DNA of 21,948 nucleotides from an uncultured Clostridia bacterium (GTDB lineage Bacteria; Bacillota; Clostridia; Oscillospirales; CAG-272): the NCBI GenBank assembly GCA_904501715.1, contig CAJGCD010000020.1, positions 1 through 21,948 of the forward strand, read 5' to 3'. The notes under the pieces were generated by a model. It was not told the origin of the DNA and made no database searches. It worked only from the letters and a program-made list of their open reading frames with translations. This document shows positions 9,301 through 16,431 of this stretch, in pieces (the first letter of the stretch is position 1; each line of letters starts with the position of its first letter). The position numbers and the translations under genes were made by a program.

Positions 9301-10034
9301 TATGCCGCCTCAATCTGCTCGTCCTCAAACTTAACACTGTCAACAGTTGTCAAGAAAGTGGTGTGACGGCAGTGATCCGACCAATACGTATCTATCATAC
9401 GGATCTCAGTAATTGTGGGGTCACGCTGCTCTGTTCTAAAATAGTCGCGGCAGAAGCGAATATCGTCAAGGTCCATAGCAAGACCGAGGTCGCTCACCAT
9501 CTTTGCCAGCGCATCATCCTCAAAGGTTATAAATCCGCTCAAAACGTCAACCGTGGTAGGTATATCATACTCTGCTACAAGCGTATCAAATTCTGCAAGA
9601 GAAGCTTCGCGGCTCTCCACGGGATTGATAACGTATTTCTTTATAGCAGCAATATCCTCTGCCGTAAGCTTTCCGTAGAGGTAATATACTCTTGCGGTAC
9701 GAACAAGCGGACGCTCCTTTTGTGATATAAGCTGTATACACTGTGCCGCAGAATCGGCTCTCTGGTCAAACTGACCAGGGAGATATTCAACCGCAAAAAT
9801 AGTGCAATCATCATTTGTAAGCTCATAGGTCACATTATCCAGCTGAGGCTCGGAAAAGACAGTGTTGACAGAATAGTCAAACAGCTCTTTTTCTATATTC
9901 TCAACGTCGTATCTGTTAAGAAGTCTTACCTTTTCAAGAGAAGTGATATTGAGCATTTCTCTAAGCTCGCGATAAAGAGAATTTGCCTCGTTTTCAAGTC
10001 CCTTTTTCTTTTCTACGTATACTCTGTAAACCAT
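6342..10034 (-). CDS. purL: Phosphoribosylformylglycinamidine synthase, large single-chain type
   Basis: This enzyme converts FGAR, glutamine and ATP to FGAM, the fourth step to IMP. At 1230 residues it is the single-chain form in which PurS-like, synthetase and glutaminase parts are fused, so purS and purQ are not needed. An N-terminal PurS-like region (about 1-170) comes first, then the linker with TYWSDHCRHTTF, the ATP/FGAR domains (KNETHNHPTEIEPFGGAA and GYNPFISEKSPYHGAY regions), and a C-terminal class I glutaminase beginning near VLIPVFPGTNCEYDSA. The glutaminase triad is intact: C1071 in GICNG, with H1201 and E1203 in GHTER. GGAGG precedes the ATG. It is the last gene of the operon, 12 bases after purD. 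Its complete glutaminase contrasts with the degraded one in the PurF homologue upstream. Confidence 0.98.
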   Translation of the reverse strand: MVYRVYVEKKKGLENEANSLYRELREMLNITSLEKVRLLNRYDVENIEKELFDYSVNTVFSEPQLDNVTYELTNDDCTIFAVEYLPGQFDQRADSAAQCIQLISQKERPLVRTARVYYLYGKLTAEDIAAIKKYVINPVESREASLAEFDTLVAEYDIPTTVDVLSGFITFEDDALAKMVSDLGLAMDLDDIRFCRDYFRTEQRDPTITEIRMIDTYWSDHCRHTTFLTTVDSVKFEDEQIEAAYNDYLAARKELGRTKPINLMDIGTLAAKYLKKQGKLDKLDESEEINACTVKIKVNIDGKEEDWLLLFKNETHNHPTEIEPFGGAATCIGGAIRDPLSGRSYVYGAMRVTGAADPRKPISETIPGKLPQRKIVSTAAAGYSSYGNQIGLATGIVDELYHDGYVAKRMEIGAVIAAAPAENVRREVPADGDIIVLLGGRTGRDGCGGATGSSKSHTLDSLQTCGAEVQKGNAPEERKLQRLFRNGEATRLIKRCNDFGAGGVSVAIGELADGIEINLNAVPKKYEGLDGTELAISESQERMAVVVEAKDVEQFKKLAESENLEATVVARVTELPRLVMKWNDKVIVDISREFLNSNGAEKHIDITAAKPESFAKKVEGSFGDMLTDLAKDLNVCSKRGLSERFDSTIGAGSVLMPFGGKNQSTPTQVMVNKVSVEKKDTDTCSFMAWGYNPFISEKSPYHGAYLAVVESASKLIAGGANFEDTYLTFQEYFEKPRKEAKRWGKPFSALLGAFKAQTDLGIAAIGGKDSMSGSFEDIDVPPTLVSFAVTTGKTQTVTSAEFKVPCSRVVWLRPEYDADGLPKAESLLKLFDKVSALTAEGKLLAVYTPTYGGVAEAVMKMCFGNGLGFKFSDKVSLEEIFGYSYGSFVLELADGTEVDGTFLGTTTGKGEIVYGNDVVELNKLYADYENVLEGVYPTNAYETKMDIPAFAYNGEKAAPAVLKCAKPKVLIPVFPGTNCEYDSAKAFMRAGAETEIFVINNLSAQKVSDSVDAFVKKIKDSQIIFVPGGFSGGDEPDGSGKFITAFFRNGAIKNEVNELLKNRDGLMCGICNGFQALIKLGLVPYGEIIDTDESCPTLTFNSIGRHQSRIVRTRIASNKSPWFSEVNVGDVYSVPISHGEGRFFASHELIMKLAENGQIATQYVDLEGKPTADILYNPNNSCFAIEGITSPDGHVLGKMGHTERYNKGLYQNVEGNYDMKIFESAVKYFK

Positions 10035-10046
10035 GTTGCCTCCAAA

Positions 10047-11318
10047 TTAATTTTCACTAAAAACTGCCATTGCTTTTTGTCCAATATCCTTACGGAAGAA
10101 AGCATTGTCAAAGTGTACCTTCTGTACGTTTGCGTACGCCTTGTCGATAGCCTTACCAAGATTATCTCCAATAGCAACGACGCCAAGAACTCTTCCGCCT
10201 GCGGTAAGAAGCTTACCGTCAGCAAGCTTAGCGCCCGCTACGTAAACCTCACCGTCAATACCCGTGTCGCGGGTTATCTCAAAGCCACCGCTATATTTAC
10301 CGGGGTATCCGTCGGATGCCATAATAACACAGCACGCAGCCTGACTCTTGAATTTTACATCCATATCAGCGAGAGTACCATTGGTACAAGCCTGCATTAT
10401 TTCAAGCAGATCTCCGTCAAGCAAAGGAAGGACTACCTGTGTTTCGGGGTCACCGAAGCGGCAGTTATACTCAATTACCTTAGGTCCGTTTGCGGTAAGC
10501 ATAAGACCGAAATACAGACATCCCTTAAAGGTTCTTCCCTCTGCGTTCATTGCGTTTATTGTGGGAAGGAAAATCTCCCTCATACAAACATCCGCAATCG
10601 CATCGGTATAGTAAGGATTGGGAGCAATAGTTCCCATTCCACCCGTATTAAGTCCCTTATCGCCGTCAAGGGCGCGCTTATGGTCCATAGAGGATACCAT
10701 AGGAACTACGGTCTTTCCGTCTGTAAAGGACAGAACAGACACCTCGGGACCTGTAAGAAATTCCTCGATAACTATTTTGCTTCCGCTATCGCCGAACACC
10801 TTGTCCTCCATCATGGATTTTACAGCGTCGATTGCCTCTTCTCTGGTCATCGCGATAACAACTCCCTTTCCGAGAGCAAGTCCGTCCGCCTTTATAACGG
10901 TGGGGATAGGCGCATCCTCAAGATACTTGAGTGCGGCTTCCTTTTCGGTAAACACCTCGTACTGTGCCGTGGGAATACCGTATTTTTTCATAAGGTTTTT
11001 AGAGAATATCTTGCTTCCCTCAATTATAGCCGCGTTTGCGCGGGGACCGAAGCAAGGAATTCCCGCCTCGTTCAAGGCATCAACCGCGCCAAGCACCAAC
11101 GGGTCGTCGGGAGCGACTATGGCATAATCTATCTTTTTGGATACGGCAAAATCAACTATCTTGTCAATTTCCTTTGCACCGATAGCTACACACTCTGCGT
11201 CCTCAGCAATACCGCCGTTACCCGGAAGCGCATATATCTTGTCAGCCAATGGGCTTTCTTTTATTTTTTTTATGATGGCGTGCTCTCTTCCGCCACCGCC
11301 TACAACCATTATTTTCAT
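10047..11318 (-). CDS. purD: Phosphoribosylamine--glycine ligase
   Basis: PurD (GAR synthetase) joins phosphoribosylamine to glycine with ATP, the second step of IMP synthesis, and takes the unstable product of PurF. The 423-residue product is normal length. It opens MKIMVVGGGGREHAI, the N-domain phosphate-binding loop, followed by YALPGNGGI and an ATP-grasp fold with IKADGLALGKGVVIA, GSKIVIEEFLTGPEVSVL and the EYNCRFGDPETQVVLPLL magnesium/ATP segment. The start is taken at 11318. An upstream ATG at 11333 has no ribosome site, and the GGGAG that would serve the 11318 start lies inside that upstream extension. It lies between the AICAR transformylase and purL in the purine operon. Confidence 0.97.
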   Translation of the reverse strand: MKIMVVGGGGREHAIIKKIKESPLADKIYALPGNGGIAEDAECVAIGAKEIDKIVDFAVSKKIDYAIVAPDDPLVLGAVDALNEAGIPCFGPRANAAIIEGSKIFSKNLMKKYGIPTAQYEVFTEKEAALKYLEDAPIPTVIKADGLALGKGVVIAMTREEAIDAVKSMMEDKVFGDSGSKIVIEEFLTGPEVSVLSFTDGKTVVPMVSSMDHKRALDGDKGLNTGGMGTIAPNPYYTDAIADVCMREIFLPTINAMNAEGRTFKGCLYFGLMLTANGPKVIEYNCRFGDPETQVVLPLLDGDLLEIMQACTNGTLADMDVKFKSQAACCVIMASDGYPGKYSGGFEITRDTGIDGEVYVAGAKLADGKLLTAGGRVLGVVAIGDNLGKAIDKAYANVQKVHFDNAFFRKDIGQKAMAVFSEN

Positions 11319-11326
11319 CTGCTCTA

Positions 11327-11331
11327 CTCCC
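11327..11331 (-). promoter_or_regulatory. Ribosome site that decides the purD start
   Basis: GGGAG eight bases before the ATG at 11318. No comparable site lies before the in-frame ATG at 11333, so the shorter product is preferred. Confidence 0.7.
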
Positions 11332-11337
11332 ATGCAA

Positions 11338-12522
11338 TCAATGGTGGAACAATCTCATTCCCGTAAAGCTCATGACCATACCGTAATCGTCACAAGCCTT
11401 GATAACAACGTCATCACGGATAGATCCACCCGGCTCCGCGATATAAGAAACACCGCTTCTGCGTGCTCTGTCTATATTATCGCTGAATGGGAAGAAAGCA
11501 TCACTGCCAACAGATACACCTGTTATGGAATCGAGATATTCTCTCTTTTCCTTCGCGGTAAACTCCTCGGGCTGTACCTTGAAGTATTTCTGCCAGTTAC
11601 CCTCTGCAAGCACGTCCTCGCTCTGGTCGGAGATATAAACGTCGATAGTATTATCTCTGTCGGGGCGTCCCAGTGTATCAAGGAAAGGAAGCGCCAATAC
11701 CTTGGGATGCTGACGAAGATGCCAGATATCAGCCTTATTACCCGCAAGTCTTGTGCAGTGGATTCTAGACTGCTGACCTGCTCCAACACCTATTGCCTGT
11801 CCGTTATATGCATAACAAACCGAATTGGACTGAGTATATTTGAGAGTGATAAGAGCAATCATAAGGTCGCGAACCGCCTCCTCGGGAAGCTCTTTCTTTG
11901 CGGTAACTATATTGGAAAGGAGCGCGGGATTGATCTCAAAATTGTTTCTTCCCTGCTCAAAGGTAATTCCGTAAACCTGCTTGCGCTCTATTTCGTCGGG
12001 AACGTAATTGGGGTCTATCTTTACGATATTGTAATTACCCTTTCTCTTAGATTTAAGTATTTCAAGAGCTTCGTCGGTGTAACCGGGCGCGATTATACCG
12101 TCGGATACCTCACGCTTCACGAGAAGCGCTGTGGTAACATCACAAACGTCGCTGAGCGCTATCCAGTCACCGAAGGAAGACATTCTGTCAGTTCCTCTCG
12201 CTCTTGCGTAAGCACAAGCCAAGGGAGAATCGTCAAGTCCCTCTATATCGTCAACGAAGCAAGCCTTCTTGAGTGTTTCAGAAAGAGGAAGACCAACTGC
12301 CGCAGAGGTAGGGCTAACGTGCTTGAAGGATGTTGCGCAAGGCATTCCCGTAGCCTCCTTAAGCTCCTTTACAAGCTGCCAGCTGTTGAAAGCATCAAGG
12401 AAGTTTATGTAACCGGGTCTTCCGCTGAGTATCTCAATGGGAAGCTCTTTGTCGCCCTCCATAAATATTTTAGCGGGCTTCTGATTGGGATTACAGCCGT
12501 ATTTCAGTTCAAATTCTTTCAT
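11338..12522 (-). CDS. Stand-alone AICAR transformylase (PurH C-terminal domain only)
   Basis: This 394-residue protein is the AICAR formyltransferase half of PurH without the N-terminal MGS-like IMP cyclohydrolase domain; bifunctional PurH is usually a little over 500 residues. It transfers a formyl group from 10-formyl-tetrahydrofolate to AICAR, giving FAICAR. The catalytic Lys-His pair is K67-H68 in SFKHVSP. Other family segments are the N-terminal KYGCNPNQKPAK, then GRPGYINFLDA, SFGDWIALSD, and SDAFFPFSDNIDRARRSGVSYIAEPGGS near the C-terminus. AAAGGAG lies 7 bases before the ATG. It directly follows the PurO-type cyclohydrolase, which supplies the missing activity. Such monofunctional forms have been called PurH2 in archaea. 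Function is confident; I leave the symbol blank because naming varies. Confidence 0.93.
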   Translation of the reverse strand: MKEFELKYGCNPNQKPAKIFMEGDKELPIEILSGRPGYINFLDAFNSWQLVKELKEATGMPCATSFKHVSPTSAAVGLPLSETLKKACFVDDIEGLDDSPLACAYARARGTDRMSSFGDWIALSDVCDVTTALLVKREVSDGIIAPGYTDEALEILKSKRKGNYNIVKIDPNYVPDEIERKQVYGITFEQGRNNFEINPALLSNIVTAKKELPEEAVRDLMIALITLKYTQSNSVCYAYNGQAIGVGAGQQSRIHCTRLAGNKADIWHLRQHPKVLALPFLDTLGRPDRDNTIDVYISDQSEDVLAEGNWQKYFKVQPEEFTAKEKREYLDSITGVSVGSDAFFPFSDNIDRARRSGVSYIAEPGGSIRDDVVIKACDDYGMVMSFTGMRLFHH

Positions 12523-12534
12523 CTCGATACTCCT

Positions 12535-13272
12535 TTAAACGTTTTTGTTTATTATTACTTCGGTAGGCTCGCTTCCATCAAGAGGTACGCAACGAACGAA
12601 AAGCGATACCTTGTTGTCCTCATTCAGGTTTGTCCAAACAAGCTCAGCAAGCTCCTCAGCTGTATTGGGAAGCGTTACTACCTCGGGCTCTCCGTAGAAG
12701 GAAGGAATGGGGTTTCCGTCACATTCATAAGTATGGATAAAATGTCCTATTCCTTTCATTGGCGCATAGCTGTAGAAGTATCGGTTGCAGACCTCAGGGT
12801 TCCCGTCAGCGCTCTTTAAAATGGAAAGCTGATAATGGAAAGCCTTGCCCTCAAAGGAATAATGAAGAATACCTGAAATTCTGGGCGTAAAGTTAGGAGC
12901 ATCGGGCTCAAACTCACGGGTATGAAGTGCCTTTACAAACGCAAATCCATCTTCTCCGTTTTCGGTAATATAATCGTATATGGTATCGGTCTGATCTCCG
13001 TTTGTCACGATATCAACCGTTCCCCTCTCAAGGAAGGGATTGTAAATAATAAGACTGGGGTCAACGAGCTTGGACTCATCAAAAGCCTTGGTTCTCATTC
13101 CGCCCTCGTAGCGTTCAAAAATACGGTTGCGGCTATTCTCGCTTCTTCCCATTATGAAGTAAGCAATCATAGCGTTCTTGCCGTCGGCACTCTGTCCTAT
13201 TACAATTCCTCTGCCGGGATAAGTATTTGATGAAAGCAAATCTTTTATAGAATTCAATCCTTTAACGCTCAT
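12535..13272 (-). CDS. purO: Archaeal-type IMP cyclohydrolase (PurO-like)
   Basis: This 245-residue protein resembles the PurO family, first known from archaea, which closes FAICAR to IMP with a fold unrelated to the PurH cyclohydrolase domain. Visible family features are YPGRGIVIG (18-26), YFIMGRSENSRNR (38-50), NGDQTDTIYD (91-100), PNFTPRISG (126-134) and HYQLSILKS. Its gene begins one base after the purN stop, with AAAGG inside the end of purN, so the two are likely translationally coupled. It sits immediately before a transformylase that lacks a cyclohydrolase domain, which supports the assignment. Identity rests on recalled motifs plus context; a family search would settle it. Confidence 0.87.
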   Translation of the reverse strand: MSVKGLNSIKDLLSSNTYPGRGIVIGQSADGKNAMIAYFIMGRSENSRNRIFERYEGGMRTKAFDESKLVDPSLIIYNPFLERGTVDIVTNGDQTDTIYDYITENGEDGFAFVKALHTREFEPDAPNFTPRISGILHYSFEGKAFHYQLSILKSADGNPEVCNRYFYSYAPMKGIGHFIHTYECDGNPIPSFYGEPEVVTLPNTAEELAELVWTNLNEDNKVSLFVRCVPLDGSEPTEVIINKNV

Positions 13273-13273
13273 T

Positions 13274-13897
13274 TCAGTTACCTTTCTTTAATGAATTTAT
13301 TTCTTTTGATACCAATTCCACAGCCTTGGGAAGTATTATCCACTCGGCTTGACGCATAACTCTCTGCTGGAGTATTTCGGGTGTATCATGCTTTCTTATT
13401 GCAACACTTTTTTGCAATATTATCCGTCCGCCATCGGGTATTTCATTTACGAAATGGACCGTCGCACCCGTTACCTTTACTCCGTATTCGAGGGCTGCCT
13501 CGTGCACACGGAGTCCGTAAAAGCCTTTTCCGCAGAAGGAAGGAATAAGCGAGGGGTGAACGTTAATTATGCGTTCGGGATAGTCCTTAGTGAAATTTGC
13601 ACTGAGTATGTTCATAAATCCCGCGAGAACTATAAGCTCAATATCATATTCACGCAGAGTTTCCTTGAGCTTTTCCTCGAATGCCTCCTGAGAGCCACAC
13701 GCCTTTTTGCTAACAACAGCTACGGGAATACCTGCGCTCTCGGCACGCTTGATAGCATAAGCATCGGGATTGTTTGAGATAACAAGCTCTATTCTTCCCG
13801 ATTTTATAATACCCTTATCTGCCGCGTCTATCAAAGCCTGAAGATTGGTTCCTCCGCCCGATACGAATACGGCAATTCTCGTTGTAGCGTTTTTCAT
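13274..13897 (-). CDS. purN: Phosphoribosylglycinamide formyltransferase, folate-dependent
   Basis: PurN formylates GAR to FGAR with 10-formyl-tetrahydrofolate, the third step of the pathway. The 207-residue length is typical. It opens with RIAVFVSGGGTNLQALIDA (phosphate loop), and the catalytic residues are visible: N112 and H114 in INVHPSLIPSF and D155 in VHFVNEIPDGGRII. The purM stop and the purN start overlap by one base (TGATG), which indicates translational coupling. A GGAG lies about a dozen bases upstream, within purM. It is one of two folate-dependent formyl transferases in the operon, the other being the AICAR transformylase. Confidence 0.97.
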   Translation of the reverse strand: MKNATTRIAVFVSGGGTNLQALIDAADKGIIKSGRIELVISNNPDAYAIKRAESAGIPVAVVSKKACGSQEAFEEKLKETLREYDIELIVLAGFMNILSANFTKDYPERIINVHPSLIPSFCGKGFYGLRVHEAALEYGVKVTGATVHFVNEIPDGGRIILQKSVAIRKHDTPEILQQRVMRQAEWIILPKAVELVSKEINSLKKGN

Positions 13898-14943
13898 CAG
13901 CAGAATACCACTCCGTCGTTACCCTTGATTATCTCGCCAATAACGTACGCATCCTCGCCCTGCTCTCTAAGGATCGCAAGTGCGGTTTCAACCTCTGCCG
14001 CGGGAACGACTATGCTCATACCAACGCCCATATTAAAGGTATTGTACATATCTCTCTCGGGCACGTTTCCAACCTTTGCTATCATATCAAAGATAGGAAG
14101 AACCTTTATAGCCGACTTGGTTATCTTAGCCGTAAGTCCGTCGGGAATGGATCTCGGAATATTCTCGTAGAAGCCGCCGCCTGTAATATGGCTTATTCCC
14201 TTTACGTTTACCTTTTCAAGCAACGCGAGAACAGGCTTTACGTAAATCCTTGTGGGAGTGAGAAGAACCTCAGCTACGCTCTTTCCGCCAAGCTCTGCAC
14301 AGGGCTTTGTAAGCTCGGTATTATTCTCAACGTCAAACACCTTACGTACAAGAGAAAATCCGTTAGAGTGAACTCCGCTGGACGCGAGAGCGATAACCAC
14401 GTCTCCCTCTGCCATCTTGGTGTTGTCGATTATCTTCTTTTTGTCAACCACACCTACGCTGAATCCTGCGATATCGTAATCGTTCTCAGGCATCATACCG
14501 GGATGCTCCGCAGTTTCTCCGCCTATAAGCGCGCTACCCGAGCGAACACACCCTTCCGCAACGCCCGAAACGATAGCTGCTATCTTCTCGGGGTAATTCT
14601 TTCCGCAAGCAATATAGTCAAGGAAGAACAATGGTCTTGCACCGCAACAGATAATATCGTTTACGCACATAGCTACCGCATCTATACCGATGGTATCGTG
14701 CTTGTCCAACAGCATAGCAAAACGAAGCTTAGTTCCTACGCCGTCTGTTCCCGAAACAAGCACGGGCTCCTCTATTCCGCCAAGATCAAGACCAAAGCAA
14801 CCGCCAAAGCCGCCTACGTCATCAAGACATCCTGCGTTTTTTGTACGTGCAATGTGCTTTTTCATAAGCTCTACGGATTTGTAGCCCGCAGTAATATCTA
14901 CCCCTGCTGCCTTATAGCTCTCACTGTAACTGTTGTTTGACAT
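13897..14943 (-). CDS. purM: Phosphoribosylformylglycinamidine cyclo-ligase
   Basis: PurM (AIR synthetase) closes FGAM to AIR with ATP, the fifth step. The 348-residue product matches the family. It has YKAAGVDITAG near the start, GTDGVGTKL (65-73), the VNDI...GARPLFFLDY stretch (about 95-110), ALIGGETAEHPGMM and the glycine-rich HITGGGFYENIPR. I place the start at the ATG at 14943 because AAAGGA lies nine bases before it; an in-frame TTG six codons upstream overlaps that ribosome site and has none of its own. It follows the PurF-like gene by about 35 bases and overlaps purN by one base. Confidence 0.97.
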   Translation of the reverse strand: MSNNSYSESYKAAGVDITAGYKSVELMKKHIARTKNAGCLDDVGGFGGCFGLDLGGIEEPVLVSGTDGVGTKLRFAMLLDKHDTIGIDAVAMCVNDIICCGARPLFFLDYIACGKNYPEKIAAIVSGVAEGCVRSGSALIGGETAEHPGMMPENDYDIAGFSVGVVDKKKIIDNTKMAEGDVVIALASSGVHSNGFSLVRKVFDVENNTELTKPCAELGGKSVAEVLLTPTRIYVKPVLALLEKVNVKGISHITGGGFYENIPRSIPDGLTAKITKSAIKVLPIFDMIAKVGNVPERDMYNTFNMGVGMSIVVPAAEVETALAILREQGEDAYVIGEIIKGNDGVVFC

Positions 14944-14952
14944 TTTTTTATT

Positions 14953-14958
14953 TCCTTT
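14953..14958 (-). promoter_or_regulatory. Ribosome site that decides the purM start
   Basis: AAAGGA nine bases before the ATG at 14943. It overlaps the alternative TTG start at 14961, which is therefore disfavoured. Confidence 0.65.
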
Positions 14959-14979
14959 CAAAATGTAATCAAATTTTTA

Positions 14980-16404
14980 TTATTCTTTTCCGTTCCAACA
15001 ATAGGTGCAAAGCTTGCACTCATCAATTCCGATAGCCTCAATTATTCCCTCAAGTGACTGGAATTCAAGAGAATCAAAGTGGAATTTATCCGCGATAGCC
15101 TTGCGCAGCTTCTTGCCTCTTTCGGTTTTTGAGTCAATATATTCATTTATATACTCAAGTCCCTTCTCACCCTCAAGCTCAACTATGGTTCTTCTTGCAA
15201 TAAGCTCCATAGGACTGGTAGCCCGTGAGAAGTTCAGATATTTACAGCTGTACATTATAGGAGGACACGCGGAACGCATATGAACCGCTTTTGCTCCGTT
15301 TTCATAGAGAAATTCAACCGTTTCCTTAAGCTGCGTTCCTCTTACGATAGAATCATCAACAAACAAGAGGTTTTTGTCGCGTATAAGCTCGGTAACGGGT
15401 ATCTGCTTCATCTTTGCTATTTTATTACGCTCAGCCTGCTTTGAAGGAGTAAAGCTTCTGGGCCAAGTAGGCGTATATTTGATAAAAGGTCTTGCAAAAT
15501 CCTTCTTGCTTTCATTAGCGTATCCGATAGCGTGTGGTGTTCCCGAATCAGGCACACCGCATACGTAATCCACGTTCTCGGCGAGTCCCTCTTCTTTATC
15601 GTTTCTCGCAAGGATGTGTCCGTTCTTATATCGCATTAGCTCTACGTTAACACCCTCGTAGGTAGAGTTTGAATATCCGTAGTAGGACCAAAGGAATGAG
15701 CATATCCTCATCTGCTCTTTTGGCTGCGCAAGCTGCTTAATGGAATTGTGAGAAAACTCTACGATTTCTCCAGGACCAAGCTCACGCTCCTTTTTATATC
15801 CAAGCTTTTCAAAGGCAAAGGATTCAAAGGAAACGCAGTAGCCACTTGAACTCTTACCGATAATTACGGGAAGTCTTCCGTACTTATCTCTTCCCGCGAT
15901 TATTGTTCCGTCATCCTTAAGAATAAGAACCGTCATTGAACCGTCAATAACATCCTGTGCAAACTTAATTCCCTCACAATAGTTGCTCTTGTGATTTATC
16001 AGAGAAGCTACCAGCTCGACCGAATTGACCTTACCTCCCGTCATAACTCCGAAATGACCTCCGTTTGTCAGGAGATATTTATTTATAAGCTCCTCGGAAT
16101 TATTTATAAGTCCCACAAAAGAGATAGCGTAAGTACCTATGGTAGATTTTATCAGCAAGGGCTGCGGGTCTGTATCGCTTATGCAGCCTATGGCAGAATT
16201 GCCCTTCATATCATCAAAAATCTTGTCAAATTTCGTTCTGAAAGGTGAGTTTTCGATATTGTGTATATCTCTTTGAAGACCTATTTCTTTATCGTACGCC
16301 GCCATTCCTCCTCTTTTTGGTCCGAGATGAGAATGGTAATCGGTTCCGAAAAACACGTCGGATATCGCGTCATGCTTGCTCGCAACGCCAAAAAATCCTC
16401 CCAT
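14980..16404 (-). CDS. purF: Amidophosphoribosyltransferase homologue lacking the catalytic cysteine
   Basis: PurF makes phosphoribosylamine from PRPP and glutamine, the first committed step. The C-terminal phosphoribosyltransferase half is well preserved: GVPDSGTPHAIGYANES (283-299), the PRPP flexible-loop segment around PRSFTPSKQAER (315-326) and the PRPP loop LLFVDDSIVRGT (346-357). Cysteines at the positions of the B. subtilis 4Fe-4S ligands are present: C235, C387 and a C463/C466/C469 cluster. The N-terminal glutaminase domain is abnormal. The protein starts MGGFFGV, where the family has the nucleophile Cys (MCG or a processed CG), and the RYST, HNGN and SDTE glutamine-site motifs are replaced. 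AGGAGG six bases before the ATG fixes the start, so no propeptide hides a Cys. It may use free ammonia or another amide donor, or a canonical PurF may exist elsewhere. Confidence 0.88.
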   Translation of the reverse strand: MGGFFGVASKHDAISDVFFGTDYHSHLGPKRGGMAAYDKEIGLQRDIHNIENSPFRTKFDKIFDDMKGNSAIGCISDTDPQPLLIKSTIGTYAISFVGLINNSEELINKYLLTNGGHFGVMTGGKVNSVELVASLINHKSNYCEGIKFAQDVIDGSMTVLILKDDGTIIAGRDKYGRLPVIIGKSSSGYCVSFESFAFEKLGYKKERELGPGEIVEFSHNSIKQLAQPKEQMRICSFLWSYYGYSNSTYEGVNVELMRYKNGHILARNDKEEGLAENVDYVCGVPDSGTPHAIGYANESKKDFARPFIKYTPTWPRSFTPSKQAERNKIAKMKQIPVTELIRDKNLLFVDDSIVRGTQLKETVEFLYENGAKAVHMRSACPPIMYSCKYLNFSRATSPMELIARRTIVELEGEKGLEYINEYIDSKTERGKKLRKAIADKFHFDSLEFQSLEGIIEAIGIDECKLCTYCWNGKE

Positions 16405-16431
16405 TTGTTTCCTCCTGTATCTTTTTGCGTT

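Noticed and set aside
7650..9725. A very long open frame on the plus strand, opposite purL
   Set aside because: purL is unmistakable on the minus strand, with all motifs. The antisense translation is rich in Ser, Leu, Cys and Tyr with no recognisable domain and no ribosome site. It is stop-free because codons whose complement is a stop are rare in purL.
10077..12819. Two more long plus-strand open frames opposite purD and the AICAR transformylase/PurO pair
   Set aside because: Same reason: they shadow well-identified genes, carry no domain signature and no upstream ribosome site.
14980..16404. A pseudogene or assembly artefact explaining the missing PurF cysteine
   Set aside because: The frame is intact over 474 codons, the ribosome site is strong, the PRPP site and Fe-S cysteines are kept, and several glutaminase motifs are changed together. 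That pattern fits an established variant rather than a single error.
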